Source: a candidate division WOR-3 bacterium (GTDB lineage Bacteria; Hydrothermota; UBA3072). Taken from it: a stretch of DNA of 52,992 nt. Of the stretch, positions 15,866 to 23,372 are shown piece by piece. The translations under genes and the position numbers were made by a program. Positions within the stretch are counted from its first letter, which is position 1, and every line of letters begins with the position of its first letter. The notes beneath the pieces were generated by a model that had not been told where the DNA came from, did no database searches, and saw only the letters and a program-made list of their open reading frames with translations. The DNA lies in the NCBI GenBank assembly GCA_039804165.1, contig JBDRZZ010000011.1, forward strand, positions 1-52,992, read 5' to 3'.

Positions 15866-16974
15866 AGAAGATCGATGAGAATTTAAAAGAGGAGATTTCT
15901 AATTTAGATAGAGTTGGATTTGATGCAAAAGGACAAACTGAAAGGGCGGGTTCTTTCTTAATAACTGATAATAAAACAATCCAATCGGAGTCCAAGGAAG
16001 AATCTTTAATTGTTATGCCTATATCCTTTGCCCTCCAAGTTTATGATTGGGTAGGGGACTTGCTTTTTTCTCTTGTGGGCAGAGATGAGGATGAAGTTAC
16101 AAAGGAAGTCGCTTCCCAAGAAGAACCTCTTGGTAGTTTTGTTTATGTTAAAGAGGGGGCTAAAATAAAAGTTCCTTTTCAATCTTGCTTTTTTATGCAT
16201 ACTCAATCTTTTAAACAAGTTTTGCATAATATTATAGTTCTTGAACCTCATTCAGAGCTCAATATAGTAACAGGTTGTGCAACTGGTAATATGGTCTCTT
16301 TAGGAAGTCATCTTGCAGTTACAGAAATGTTTGTGAAAGAAGGTGCCAGTCTTACCTACACGATGATCCATGATTGGGGGACTGAGGTTGTTGTTTATCC
16401 AAGAGCTGGAGTGGATGTAGGGAAGAGTGCTACCTTTACTTCCAATTACATTGCTTTGACTCGGGTAAAAAGAATTCAAAGTAACCCAATAGCTTATCTT
16501 TCGGATGGTGCGAGAGCTAAATTCAATACTATTATCTATGGAAGGGCTGGTTCATTCTTTGATATGGGAGCAAGGGGGATTTTGAATGGAGAAGAAGCAG
16601 GTTGTGAGATTTTAAGCAGAGTAGCTTCAGAAAACAGTCATCTTATTTTAAGAGCTTATATTGAAGGAAGAGGTAGAAATACGAAAGGGCATACTGAATG
16701 TAATGGTCTTTTGCTAAGTGAAAAAAGTTTGGTTTATACAATTCCAGAATTAAAGGCTGCTAATATGGAGACTGAGTTGTCTCATGAGGCATCAATTGGC
16801 AAAATTGCAGGAGAAAAACTAAATTATCTTATGGCAAGAGGTTTAAACGAAGATAGTGCAAGAGCTCTTCTTATAAGAGGTTTTCTTGAGAAAGGAATTG
16901 AGGGATTGCCAGATAGTTTGAAGAAAAAAGTAGATTCGTTGATAGAGAAGGCAACCTCTATTGAGGGTATCTAA
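15862..16974 (+). CDS. SufB/SufD-like Fe-S scaffold protein (SmsB-like)
   Basis: This 370-residue beta-helix scaffold belongs to the SufB/SufD family. The C-terminal core GRGRNTKGHTECNGLLLSEK and the later ELSHEASIGKIAGEKLNYLM carry the Cys and the His-Glu pair that correspond to cluster-assembly residues in SufB/SufD. It is shorter than E. coli SufB (about 495) and is the only such subunit here, so it probably forms a homodimer with SufC, as in the minimal SMS arrangement. The ATG at 15862 overlaps the sufC stop and has AAGGAGG about 11 nt upstream. An in-frame ATG at 15838 lies deeper inside sufC and was rejected. Confidence 0.88.
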   Translation: MKKIDENLKEEISNLDRVGFDAKGQTERAGSFLITDNKTIQSESKEESLIVMPISFALQVYDWVGDLLFSLVGRDEDEVTKEVASQEEPLGSFVYVKEGAKIKVPFQSCFFMHTQSFKQVLHNIIVLEPHSELNIVTGCATGNMVSLGSHLAVTEMFVKEGASLTYTMIHDWGTEVVVYPRAGVDVGKSATFTSNYIALTRVKRIQSNPIAYLSDGARAKFNTIIYGRAGSFFDMGARGILNGEEAGCEILSRVASENSHLILRAYIEGRGRNTKGHTECNGLLLSEKSLVYTIPELKAANMETELSHEASIGKIAGEKLNYLMARGLNEDSARALLIRGFLEKGIEGLPDSLKKKVDSLIEKATSIEGI

Positions 16975-16985
16975 TTGGAGGTGAA

Positions 16986-18020
16986 ATGAATCTCATAATC
17001 CCTGAAGGATATGTTAATCATTTGAGTTTAGTAGAAACAGAAGAAGCTATAAAGTTGATTAAGGATTATTTTGAAGTTGAACTTGCAAATCAGTTGAATT
17101 TAACAAGGGTGAGTGCTCCTTTATTTGTTGCTTCTGGGACGGGCATTAATGACGATCTTAATGGTGTAGAAAGACCTGTAGATTTTGACTTGAAGAACTT
17201 CCCGGAAATAAAAGCGGAAGTAGTTCAGTCTCTTGCGAAATGGAAGAGATTAGCTCTAGCAAGATATGGTTTTACTTTGGGAAGTGGGCTTTATACAGAT
17301 ATGAATGCTATAAGGAGAGATGAAGTTTTGGATAATTTGCATTCAATATATGTAGATCAGTGGGACTGGGAAAGGGTAATTTCAAAGGAGGAAAGAAATC
17401 TTGATTTTTTAAAAGAAGTGGTTAGGAAAATATATAAAGTTTTAAAAGAAACAGAGATGATTGTATACAAGAAATTTCCACAATTGCAACCTTTTTTAAG
17501 AGATGAGATAACTTTTATTCATAGTGAAGAACTCCAAGAAAGATATCCTCATTTGTCGCCACGGGAAAGGGAGGATGCAATAACTAAAGAAAAGGGCTCA
17601 GTTTTTATTATAGGAATCGGAGGAGAATTGGCAGATGGTAAGCCACATGATGGAAGAGCTCCAGATTATGATGATTGGACAACCCCTACTTCAGAGAAGA
17701 CAAAAGGGTTGAATGGGGATTTAATTGTTTGGGATCCTGTAATAAATAAGAGCCTTGAGATTTCTTCAATGGGAATAAGAGTGGATAAGGAGGCTTTACT
17801 AAGGCAACTTAAAATTACAAATACAGAATACAGAAAGGAATTAATGTGGCATAGAATGCTCCTTGAGGATAAATTGCCTCTTTCTATTGGGGGGGGAATT
17901 GGGCAGTCTCGTCTGTGTATGTTACTTCTTCAGAAAGCTCATATTGGAGAAGTTCAATGTGGAATTTGGCCTCCGGAGATGATTAGAATTTGTGAGGAGA
18001 ATAATATATTTTTACTATGA
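16986..18020 (+). CDS. asnA: Ammonia-dependent aspartate-ammonia ligase (asparagine synthetase A)
   Basis: This 344-residue enzyme makes asparagine from aspartate, ammonia and ATP through an aspartyl-AMP intermediate and is related to class II aminoacyl-tRNA synthetases. Recognisable blocks are RVSAPLFVASGTGINDDLNG, ALARYGFTLGSGLYTDMNAI, DQWDWERVI, GRAPDYDDWTTPT, LEISSMGIRV and the class II motif 3-like LPLSIGGGIGQSRLCMLLL. Length agrees with E. coli AsnA (330). It follows the SufB-like gene by 11 nt with a GGAGG site and so belongs to that operon, although no direct link to Fe-S assembly is known. Confidence 0.96.
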   Translation: MNLIIPEGYVNHLSLVETEEAIKLIKDYFEVELANQLNLTRVSAPLFVASGTGINDDLNGVERPVDFDLKNFPEIKAEVVQSLAKWKRLALARYGFTLGSGLYTDMNAIRRDEVLDNLHSIYVDQWDWERVISKEERNLDFLKEVVRKIYKVLKETEMIVYKKFPQLQPFLRDEITFIHSEELQERYPHLSPREREDAITKEKGSVFIIGIGGELADGKPHDGRAPDYDDWTTPTSEKTKGLNGDLIVWDPVINKSLEISSMGIRVDKEALLRQLKITNTEYRKELMWHRMLLEDKLPLSIGGGIGQSRLCMLLLQKAHIGEVQCGIWPPEMIRICEENNIFLL

Positions 18021-18023
18021 AAG

Positions 18024-18389
18024 ATGAAGAAGACAAAAGGACAAATTGAGGCTCAAATTAGCGAAGCAATTACGAAGTTTGAAAAGGAATATATGGGAAG
18101 AGGCCCAAAAGAAACAAAGACTTATATCCTAAAGGATATGGTTTTTGTTAGACTTAAGGGTGTTCTTACTTTAGCAGAGGAGAAATTGGCACAGAGTCCT
18201 GAAGGGGCAGATTTGATAAAGAGAGTAAGGATGCAACTTTTAGAAAATGGAAGGACTTTATTAGAGAAGATAATCTTGGAAAATACCGGAGCTACCGTGA
18301 AAAGTATGCATACTGATATAAGCACAAGGACTGGAGAAAGAGTTATAATTTTTATACTCGATAAAAATTTAGAGGAAAATTTCTTTTGA
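18024..18389 (+). CDS. DUF2294 family protein
   Basis: This 121-residue protein begins KKTKGQIEAQISEAITKFEK and continues YMGRGPKETKTYILKDMVFV, the recognised DUF2294 (sometimes labelled Na-translocating decarboxylase domain) signature. The middle has RLKGVLTLAEEKLAQSPEG and the end SMHTDISTRTGERVIIFIL. Members are small soluble proteins of unknown role found in many thermophiles and Firmicutes. It starts 3 nt after asnA ends and is the last gene of the suf-asnA operon. The next promoter begins 5 nt after its stop. Confidence 0.85.
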   Translation: MKKTKGQIEAQISEAITKFEKEYMGRGPKETKTYILKDMVFVRLKGVLTLAEEKLAQSPEGADLIKRVRMQLLENGRTLLEKIILENTGATVKSMHTDISTRTGERVIIFILDKNLEENFF

Positions 18390-18394
18390 AAGGA

Positions 18395-18422
18395 TTGACA
18401 AAATTAGTTTTTTTGTTATAAT
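18395..18422 (+). promoter_or_regulatory. Consensus promoter of the PEPCK leader RNA
   Basis: TTGACA (18395-18400), exactly 16 nt, TATAAT (18417-18422): a full match to both consensus hexamers and the best promoter in the window. Transcription should start near 18429. Confidence 0.8.
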
Positions 18423-18428
18423 TTTCCC

Positions 18429-18541
18429 TGGGAAGACTGTAAGCAAAAGCCGAAAGTGGCGGTTGCTGAGTAAGCCAATGAATTGTTCCCTTAGTTCTCT
18501 TTTTAAAGTTAAGAGAGCGGGGAACAGGAGTTGGCTTTTTT
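18429..18541 (+). ncRNA. Structured leader RNA upstream of PEPCK (candidate riboswitch, attenuator or sRNA)
   Basis: About 113 nt lie between the consensus promoter and a T-run, with no reading frame of note. One hairpin pairs AGCAA (18442-18446) with TTGCT (18463-18467), with an inner GCC/GGC stem closed by a GAAA-containing loop. GGGAA (18430-18434) can pair with TTCCC (18486-18490), closing a domain around that hairpin. The same TTCCC is also part of the terminator stem (with GGGAAC at 18520-18525), so the two folds exclude each other. This is the usual layout of a transcription-controlling riboswitch. I could not match it to a known class. An independent small RNA is the alternative. Confidence 0.6.
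18473..18541 (+). terminator. Long-stem intrinsic terminator before PEPCK (attenuator)
   Basis: Three stacked stems share one axis. AGCCAA (18473-18478) pairs with TTGGCT (18531-18536). TGTTCCC (18484-18490) pairs with GGGAACA (18520-18526). An 8-bp stem GTTCTCTT/AAGAGAGC (18494-18501 with 18511-18518) includes one G-U pair. Six T follow at 18536-18541. It ends 32 nt before the pckG ATG, so it would block the operon unless the upstream GGGAA sequence captures its 5' arm. Confidence 0.75.
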
Positions 18542-18573
18542 ATTGCTTTTAAGTTTGTTTTTTAGGAGGAGAA

Positions 18574-20346
18574 ATGAAGAAACCACTTGAGAAATGGGTA
18601 GAAGAGCAGGCTGAGTTATGTGAGCCAGAGAAAATCTTTTGGTGTGATGGATCAGAGGAAGAGGCTCGCAAAATTGTTGAAATTGGTATTGAAGAAGAAA
18701 GGATAGGAGAAACTCCTGTTTTTCAAGAATTAAATCACAAAATTTGGCCGAATGCTTACCTTCATAGGAGTCATCCTACTGATGTAGCAAGAACAGAGCA
18801 TCTTACTTATGTTTGTCATCCTGATAAAGAAACTGCAGGCCCTAATAACAATTGGATGCATCCTGAGGAAGCCAAGGAGAAAATGCGAACTTTATTTAAA
18901 GGTTGTATGAAAGGAAGGACAATGTATGTCCTTCCTTATATGATGGGGCACCCTGATTCTCCTTATGCAAAGGCTTGTGTTCAAATTACAGATATTTCTT
19001 ATGTGGCTGTGAGTATGCGAATAATGACCAGAATGAGTAAAGAAGTTATTGAGAAAATTGGGGAGAGAGATGATTTTGTGAGAGGGCTTCATTCTGTTGG
19101 TGATTTTGATCCAAATAAGCGTTTTATTATGCATTTCCCGGAAGAAAATCTAGTTTTAAGTATTGGTTCAGGGTATGGAGGTAACGCTCTTTTAGGAAAA
19201 AAATGTTTTTCTTTACGGATTGCTTCTTGGCTTAGTTTTCAAGAAGGATGGCTTGCGGAGCATATGGTAATTATAGGTGTAGAGGATCCTGAAGGAAATA
19301 TTACTTATCTTACTGCTGCAATGCCTTCTGCCTGTGGTAAAACAAATTTAGCTATGTTAGAGTCAGCTTTGCCAGGTTATAAAGTCTGGACATTGGGCGA
19401 TGATATTGCTTGGTTAAATATTGGATCTGATGGAAGGCTATATGCCATTAATCCTGAGACTGGGCTTTTTGGAGTGGCTCCTGGGACTTCTACAAAAACA
19501 AATCCCAATGTGATGAAGACTTTAAAAGCAGCTGAATTTTATCCAACACTATTTACTAACACAGCTTTAAATATTGATACAAATGAACCTTGGTGGGAAG
19601 GCTTAGATGAAAAACCTCCAAAGAATCTTTTGGATTGGCGAGGTAAACCTTGGGATAGCTCGACCGGAACAAAAGCTGCTCATCCTAATTCTCGTTTTAC
19701 TGTTTCAATATATAACTCTCCAATCCTATCCAAGGAATTTGATAATCCAAAAGGAGTTCCAATTTCAGGGATTATATTTGGAGGAAGAAGAAGCCATCTT
19801 ATTCCTTTAGTTGTGGAAGCTTTTGATTGGGAACATGGGGTTTTTATGGGTGCAAAAAATGGTTCAGAGACAACAGCAGCAGCTATCCACGAGATAGGTG
19901 TTTTAAGAAGAGACCCAATGGCAATGCTTCCTTTTTGCGGTTATAATATGGGTGATTATTTTCAACATTGGTTAAATATAGGGAACCGCTTGAAACATCC
20001 ACCAAAAATATTTTCTGTGAATTGGTTTAGGGTTGATGAAGATGGGAAAATTATCTGGCCAGGATTTGGAGAAAATATAAGGGTTATAAAGTGGATTATA
20101 GATAGAACCAAAGATAAGGTTGGAGCAAAAAGCACACCTCTTGGATATGTTCCTTATCCGGAAGATTTAAATTTGGAAGGTCTTTCTATTCCTAAGGAGA
20201 AACTACAGAAGTTGTTTGAGATTAATCCTTCGGAATGGGGTAGGGAACTACTTGAAATCAAGGAATTCTTTTCTCGGTTTGGTAATCGCTTACCAAATGG
20301 GCTCTGGAAACAATACGAAACTTTGAAGAAAGAGTTGGGGTTTTAG
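18574..20346 (+). CDS. pckG: Phosphoenolpyruvate carboxykinase (GTP)
   Basis: This 590-residue GTP-type PEPCK interconverts oxaloacetate and PEP + CO2 using GTP/GDP. The P-loop with the reactive cysteine lies at about 249-262, MPSACGKTNLAML with C254. Other family blocks are HSVGDFDPNKRF, GSGYGGNALLGKKCFSLRIA, WTLGDDIAWL and GVPISGIIFGGRRSHLIPLV; GNRLKHPPKIFSVNWFR lies near the end. The length is that of GTP enzymes (about 600) and not ATP enzymes (about 540). A strong AGGAGG site precedes the ATG. The gene sits behind the structured leader and terminator, and the next gene follows after 23 nt. Confidence 0.97.
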   Translation: MKKPLEKWVEEQAELCEPEKIFWCDGSEEEARKIVEIGIEEERIGETPVFQELNHKIWPNAYLHRSHPTDVARTEHLTYVCHPDKETAGPNNNWMHPEEAKEKMRTLFKGCMKGRTMYVLPYMMGHPDSPYAKACVQITDISYVAVSMRIMTRMSKEVIEKIGERDDFVRGLHSVGDFDPNKRFIMHFPEENLVLSIGSGYGGNALLGKKCFSLRIASWLSFQEGWLAEHMVIIGVEDPEGNITYLTAAMPSACGKTNLAMLESALPGYKVWTLGDDIAWLNIGSDGRLYAINPETGLFGVAPGTSTKTNPNVMKTLKAAEFYPTLFTNTALNIDTNEPWWEGLDEKPPKNLLDWRGKPWDSSTGTKAAHPNSRFTVSIYNSPILSKEFDNPKGVPISGIIFGGRRSHLIPLVVEAFDWEHGVFMGAKNGSETTAAAIHEIGVLRRDPMAMLPFCGYNMGDYFQHWLNIGNRLKHPPKIFSVNWFRVDEDGKIIWPGFGENIRVIKWIIDRTKDKVGAKSTPLGYVPYPEDLNLEGLSIPKEKLQKLFEINPSEWGRELLEIKEFFSRFGNRLPNGLWKQYETLKKELGF

Positions 20347-20369
20347 AGAGAAAAGGAGGTAAAAGGAGG

Positions 20370-21563
20370 ATGGTAATATCAAAGAGGGTAAGTCAGATTA
20401 GTCCATCTCCAACTTTGTCAATCACTGCAAAAGCAAAGAAGATGAAAATAGAAGGTATTAATGTTATTGGTTTTGGAGCTGGTGAACCTGATTTTGATAC
20501 ACCTCTTAATATTAAAGAGGCAGCTAAGGAGGCACTTGATAAGGGGTTTACTAAATATACTCCTACTTCTGGAATAAGAGAATTGAAAGAAGCAATTATA
20601 GAAAAACTTAAGAAAGATAATGGTTTAGAGTATTTTCCCGAAGAGATTCTTGTTTCTTGTGGAGCAAAACACTCTATTTTTAATGCACTTTTAACATTAT
20701 GTGAGGAAGAGGATGAGGTGATTTTACCCTCTCCATATTGGGTGAGTTATTTGGAAATGATTAAGATAACAGGGGCGAAAGCGGTTTTATTAAAAACGGA
20801 TTGGAAAAATAATTTTAAAATTGATCCTCAACAATTAGAAAGAGTAATTACACCTAAAACAAAATTATTGATTCTAAATACCCCTTCAAATCCCACAGGA
20901 ATGGTTTACACAAAAAAAGAGTTGACTGCAATTAGTGAAATTCTGATTAAAAGAAGTATTTTTTGTCTTTCTGATGAGATTTACGAGAAATTAATCTACG
21001 ATGGGTATAAACATGTCAGTATTGCTTCTTTAGGAGGAGGGATAAAAAATTTAACGATAGTTATAAATGGTGTTTCTAAAGCCTATTCAATGACAGGTTG
21101 GAGGATTGGTTATGCTGCAGGACCAAAAGAAATAATTCAAGCAATGTCAAATCTTCAGGATCATTCAACTTCTAATCCAACCTCTATTGCTCAATATGCG
21201 AGTATAGAAGCTTTAAGAGGTATTCAAGAAGATTTAAGAAAAATGGTTGAAGAGTTTGATAAGAGGCGAAGATATATAGTAGAGAGAATAAATTCAATAA
21301 ATGAAGTAAAAGTAATTAAGCCAAATGGGACATTCTATTGTTGGGTGAATGTAAAAAATTTATATGGTAAGTCTTATAATGGTTGTTTGATTAAGGATTC
21401 GCTTTCTTTGGCGGAACTACTTCTTAGTGAAGCGAAAATAGCTGTGGTTCCGGGTTGCGTTTTTGGAGATGATGATTATATAAGAATATCATACGCTTTA
21501 TCTATGGAAGATATTGTTGAAGGAATAAATAGATTTGAAGAATTTATAAGTAAACTTTGTTAA
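20370..21563 (+). CDS. Class I PLP aminotransferase, aspartate aminotransferase type
   Basis: This 397-residue fold-type I aminotransferase of the AspAT Ib group begins VISKRVSQISPSPTLSITAK, with GFGAGEPDFDTPLNIK early on. It also shows NTPSNPTGMVYTKKEL and SDEIYEKLIYDGYKHVS, and the PLP lysine is K237 in NGVSKAYSMTGWRIGY. It very likely transfers the amino group between aspartate and 2-oxoglutarate, but related enzymes act on other amino acids. It lies between PEPCK and a citrate/homocitrate synthase-like enzyme. Both neighbours use or make oxaloacetate, which supports aspartate as substrate. Two AGGAGG sites precede the start. Confidence 0.9.
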   Translation: MVISKRVSQISPSPTLSITAKAKKMKIEGINVIGFGAGEPDFDTPLNIKEAAKEALDKGFTKYTPTSGIRELKEAIIEKLKKDNGLEYFPEEILVSCGAKHSIFNALLTLCEEEDEVILPSPYWVSYLEMIKITGAKAVLLKTDWKNNFKIDPQQLERVITPKTKLLILNTPSNPTGMVYTKKELTAISEILIKRSIFCLSDEIYEKLIYDGYKHVSIASLGGGIKNLTIVINGVSKAYSMTGWRIGYAAGPKEIIQAMSNLQDHSTSNPTSIAQYASIEALRGIQEDLRKMVEEFDKRRRYIVERINSINEVKVIKPNGTFYCWVNVKNLYGKSYNGCLIKDSLSLAELLLSEAKIAVVPGCVFGDDDYIRISYALSMEDIVEGINRFEEFISKLC

Positions 21564-21580
21564 GGGAGGAAATTTAAAAA

Positions 21581-22816
21581 ATGCCTAAAATTTATATAAT
21601 TGATGTGACAAATCGCGATGGTGTTCAAACTTCCCGTATTTGCCTTTCTAAATTACAGAAAACCATAATAAATCTTTATCTTTCTCAAATGGGAATTTTC
21701 CAGTCTGAATTTGGCTTTCCTACGACTCGTCATGAAACAAATTATCTAAACGCAAACTTGGAGTTAGCCAAAATGGGAGTTTTTGGGGATATGCGTTTAG
21801 AGGGATGGATTAGGGCTATTGAAGATGATGTGGCGTTGGCATTTAAATTGGTTCCTGGGATTGAATATCTCAATTTGTCTATTTCTACCTCTGATCAGAT
21901 GATTTCTCATAAATTTAAGGGAAAGTTGGATCATGAGTTAGTTATAAAAGAGATGACTAGTGCGGTAAAATTAGCTAAAGAATTAGGAGCAAAGTCTATT
22001 GGAGTAAATGCTGAAGATGCTTCTCGTTCTAATATGGATTATCTTATTTCTTTTGCATTAGCGGCTAAGGAAGCAGGAGCGGATAGATTCCGTTATTGTG
22101 ATACTCTTGGATATGATACCCCTTTTACAATATATGAAAGGGTTAAAAAAATTGCAGAAAAAATAAAAATTCCTATAGAATTGCATTGCCATAATGATCT
22201 TGGAATGGTTGTTGCTACTTCAGTAGCAGGAGCTATGGCGGCTTGTGATGCTGGAGTGGATGCTTATATTAATACCTGTATAAATGGTATGGGAGAGAGG
22301 GCGGGGAATGCAGACCTTGTTTCTGTGATCTTAGCAATTAAATATGGAAGTGGAATGGATAAATATACTCTGGATGAGAGTATTAATTTGAAGATGGCTT
22401 GGAGAATTTGCAAATATGCTTCTTATGCATTTGGTATTCCAATTCCAATTAATCAACCTGGAGTTGGTGCTAATGCTTTTGCTCATGAATCAGGGATTCA
22501 TGCAGATGGAGCTCTTAAAGATAGGCGCAATTATGAACTTTACGATTTTGAGGAGCTTGGAAGGGGAGAACCAGAGATCATTGAAACAGGGAGACAGATC
22601 ACTGTAGGGGAATATTCTGGAATAAAAGGTTTTAGGAATGTATATGAAAAGCTGGAGATAGCTTTCGAGGATGATGCTGAAGCAACTAAGATTCTTGAAC
22701 TTGTGAGGTTTGCTAATGTTCATAATCAAAAGCCTTTGGTGGAGGAAGAGTTAAAGTTTATTGCTCGTTATCCTGAAATCGCTAAAAAGATTATGACGAT
22801 GTCACCTTTAGCTTGA
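21581..22816 (+). CDS. Homocitrate/2-isopropylmalate synthase family enzyme (possibly Re-citrate synthase)
   Basis: This 411-residue DRE-TIM metallolyase has the active-site segment VTNRDGVQTSR at residues 9-19 (R12, D13), SEFGFPTTRHETNYLNANLE and GVNAEDASRSNMDYLISF. The metal site is LHCHNDLGM (H202, H204), followed by CINGMGERAGNADLVSVI. These enzymes condense acetyl-CoA with a 2-oxo acid. The context of PEPCK and an aspartate aminotransferase suggests oxaloacetate, which would make it a Re-type citrate synthase. Homocitrate synthase (2-oxoglutarate) is the main alternative, and no leu or lys genes lie nearby. It lacks the C-terminal LeuA allosteric domain. The family call is firm; the substrate is inference. 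Confidence 0.8.
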   Translation: MPKIYIIDVTNRDGVQTSRICLSKLQKTIINLYLSQMGIFQSEFGFPTTRHETNYLNANLELAKMGVFGDMRLEGWIRAIEDDVALAFKLVPGIEYLNLSISTSDQMISHKFKGKLDHELVIKEMTSAVKLAKELGAKSIGVNAEDASRSNMDYLISFALAAKEAGADRFRYCDTLGYDTPFTIYERVKKIAEKIKIPIELHCHNDLGMVVATSVAGAMAACDAGVDAYINTCINGMGERAGNADLVSVILAIKYGSGMDKYTLDESINLKMAWRICKYASYAFGIPIPINQPGVGANAFAHESGIHADGALKDRRNYELYDFEELGRGEPEIIETGRQITVGEYSGIKGFRNVYEKLEIAFEDDAEATKILELVRFANVHNQKPLVEEELKFIARYPEIAKKIMTMSPLA

Positions 22817-23216
22817 AATTAGGGATTTATAATAGAGTTTAGTTAAAAGGCTATCTTTTTAAATTTAAGAAACTTTTATGGAGCAAGTTTTATTGTCCTT
22901 TCTTCTATTTCTAAATAAAATTCACTATGATAACTTTTAAATGGTAATGTTCTTGTATATTTTCTATTAAAGATTTTTGAGGAATTTTCTGAGTAATAAA
23001 ATTAATAGAATTCTCAAGAGAATAGAAAAGTTTCTTCTTTTATCGAAATTTTGAGATAAATTTATCTTCTGAAAATTAGATTGCGGGATTCCTTCATGAA
23101 AATTAATTCTATAAAAAGGTTCTGCAAATATTAAGAAGAAGGTTAATCGTTTGCTAAGGAAGAAAAATCTATTTTTAAAATTTTTTAGTACCTTCGAGTA
23201 AAGCCAAAAATAAAAT
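22817..23216. other. 400-nt AT-rich intergenic region without a gene
   Basis: This is the space between the convergent citrate synthase-like gene and the 5S gene. I find no reading frame with a ribosome site, no tRNA-like clover leaf, no promoter matching the window's pattern and no clear terminator. An A/T-rich inverted stretch at about 23163-23190 could end the 5S transcript but is weak. Confidence 0.5.
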
Positions 23217-23332
23217 GCCCGGCAGCGACCTACTCTCTCACCCTAAAAAGGGCAATACCATCGGCACTGGAGAGCTTGACTTCCGTGTTCGGAATGGGAA
23301 CGGGTATGTCCTCTCCGTTATGGCCACCGAGC
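23217..23332 (-). rRNA. rrf: 5S ribosomal RNA
   Basis: The 116-nt minus-strand sequence begins GCTCGGTGGCCATAACGGAG and ends in GTCGCTGCCGGGC. The terminal helix pairs GCUCGG with CCGGGC. The diagnostic internal segments CCCGTTCCCATTCCGAACAC and GGAAGTCAAGCTC are present. No 16S or 23S gene adjoins it, so it is an isolated copy. It has its own promoter and is followed by a T-rich tract (ATTTTATTTTT) that may act as terminator together with the terminal helix. Confidence 0.96.
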
Positions 23333-23338
23333 AAATAT

Positions 23339-23366
23339 AAGATAATAAATTTTTTATTTCTGTCAA
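23339..23366 (-). promoter_or_regulatory. Dedicated promoter of the lone 5S rRNA gene
   Basis: Minus-strand TTGACA (23361-23366), 16 nt, TATCTT (23339-23344), then 6 nt to the first base of mature 5S rRNA (23332). The predicted transcription start therefore coincides with the mature 5' end. It lies in the 40-nt gap after the ecfT stop. Confidence 0.7.
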
Positions 23367-23372
23367 GACCTT

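Noticed and set aside
18429-18541. Assignment of the PEPCK leader to a known class (c-di-GMP, cobalamin, glycine, lysine, SRP RNA)
   Set aside because: Short phrases such as GCCGAAAG are shared, but the defining core sequences and second domains of these families are missing.
22817-23216. A tRNA or small RNA beside the 5S gene
   Set aside because: No clover-leaf, no GTTCGA-type T-loop and no promoter of the window's pattern could be found.
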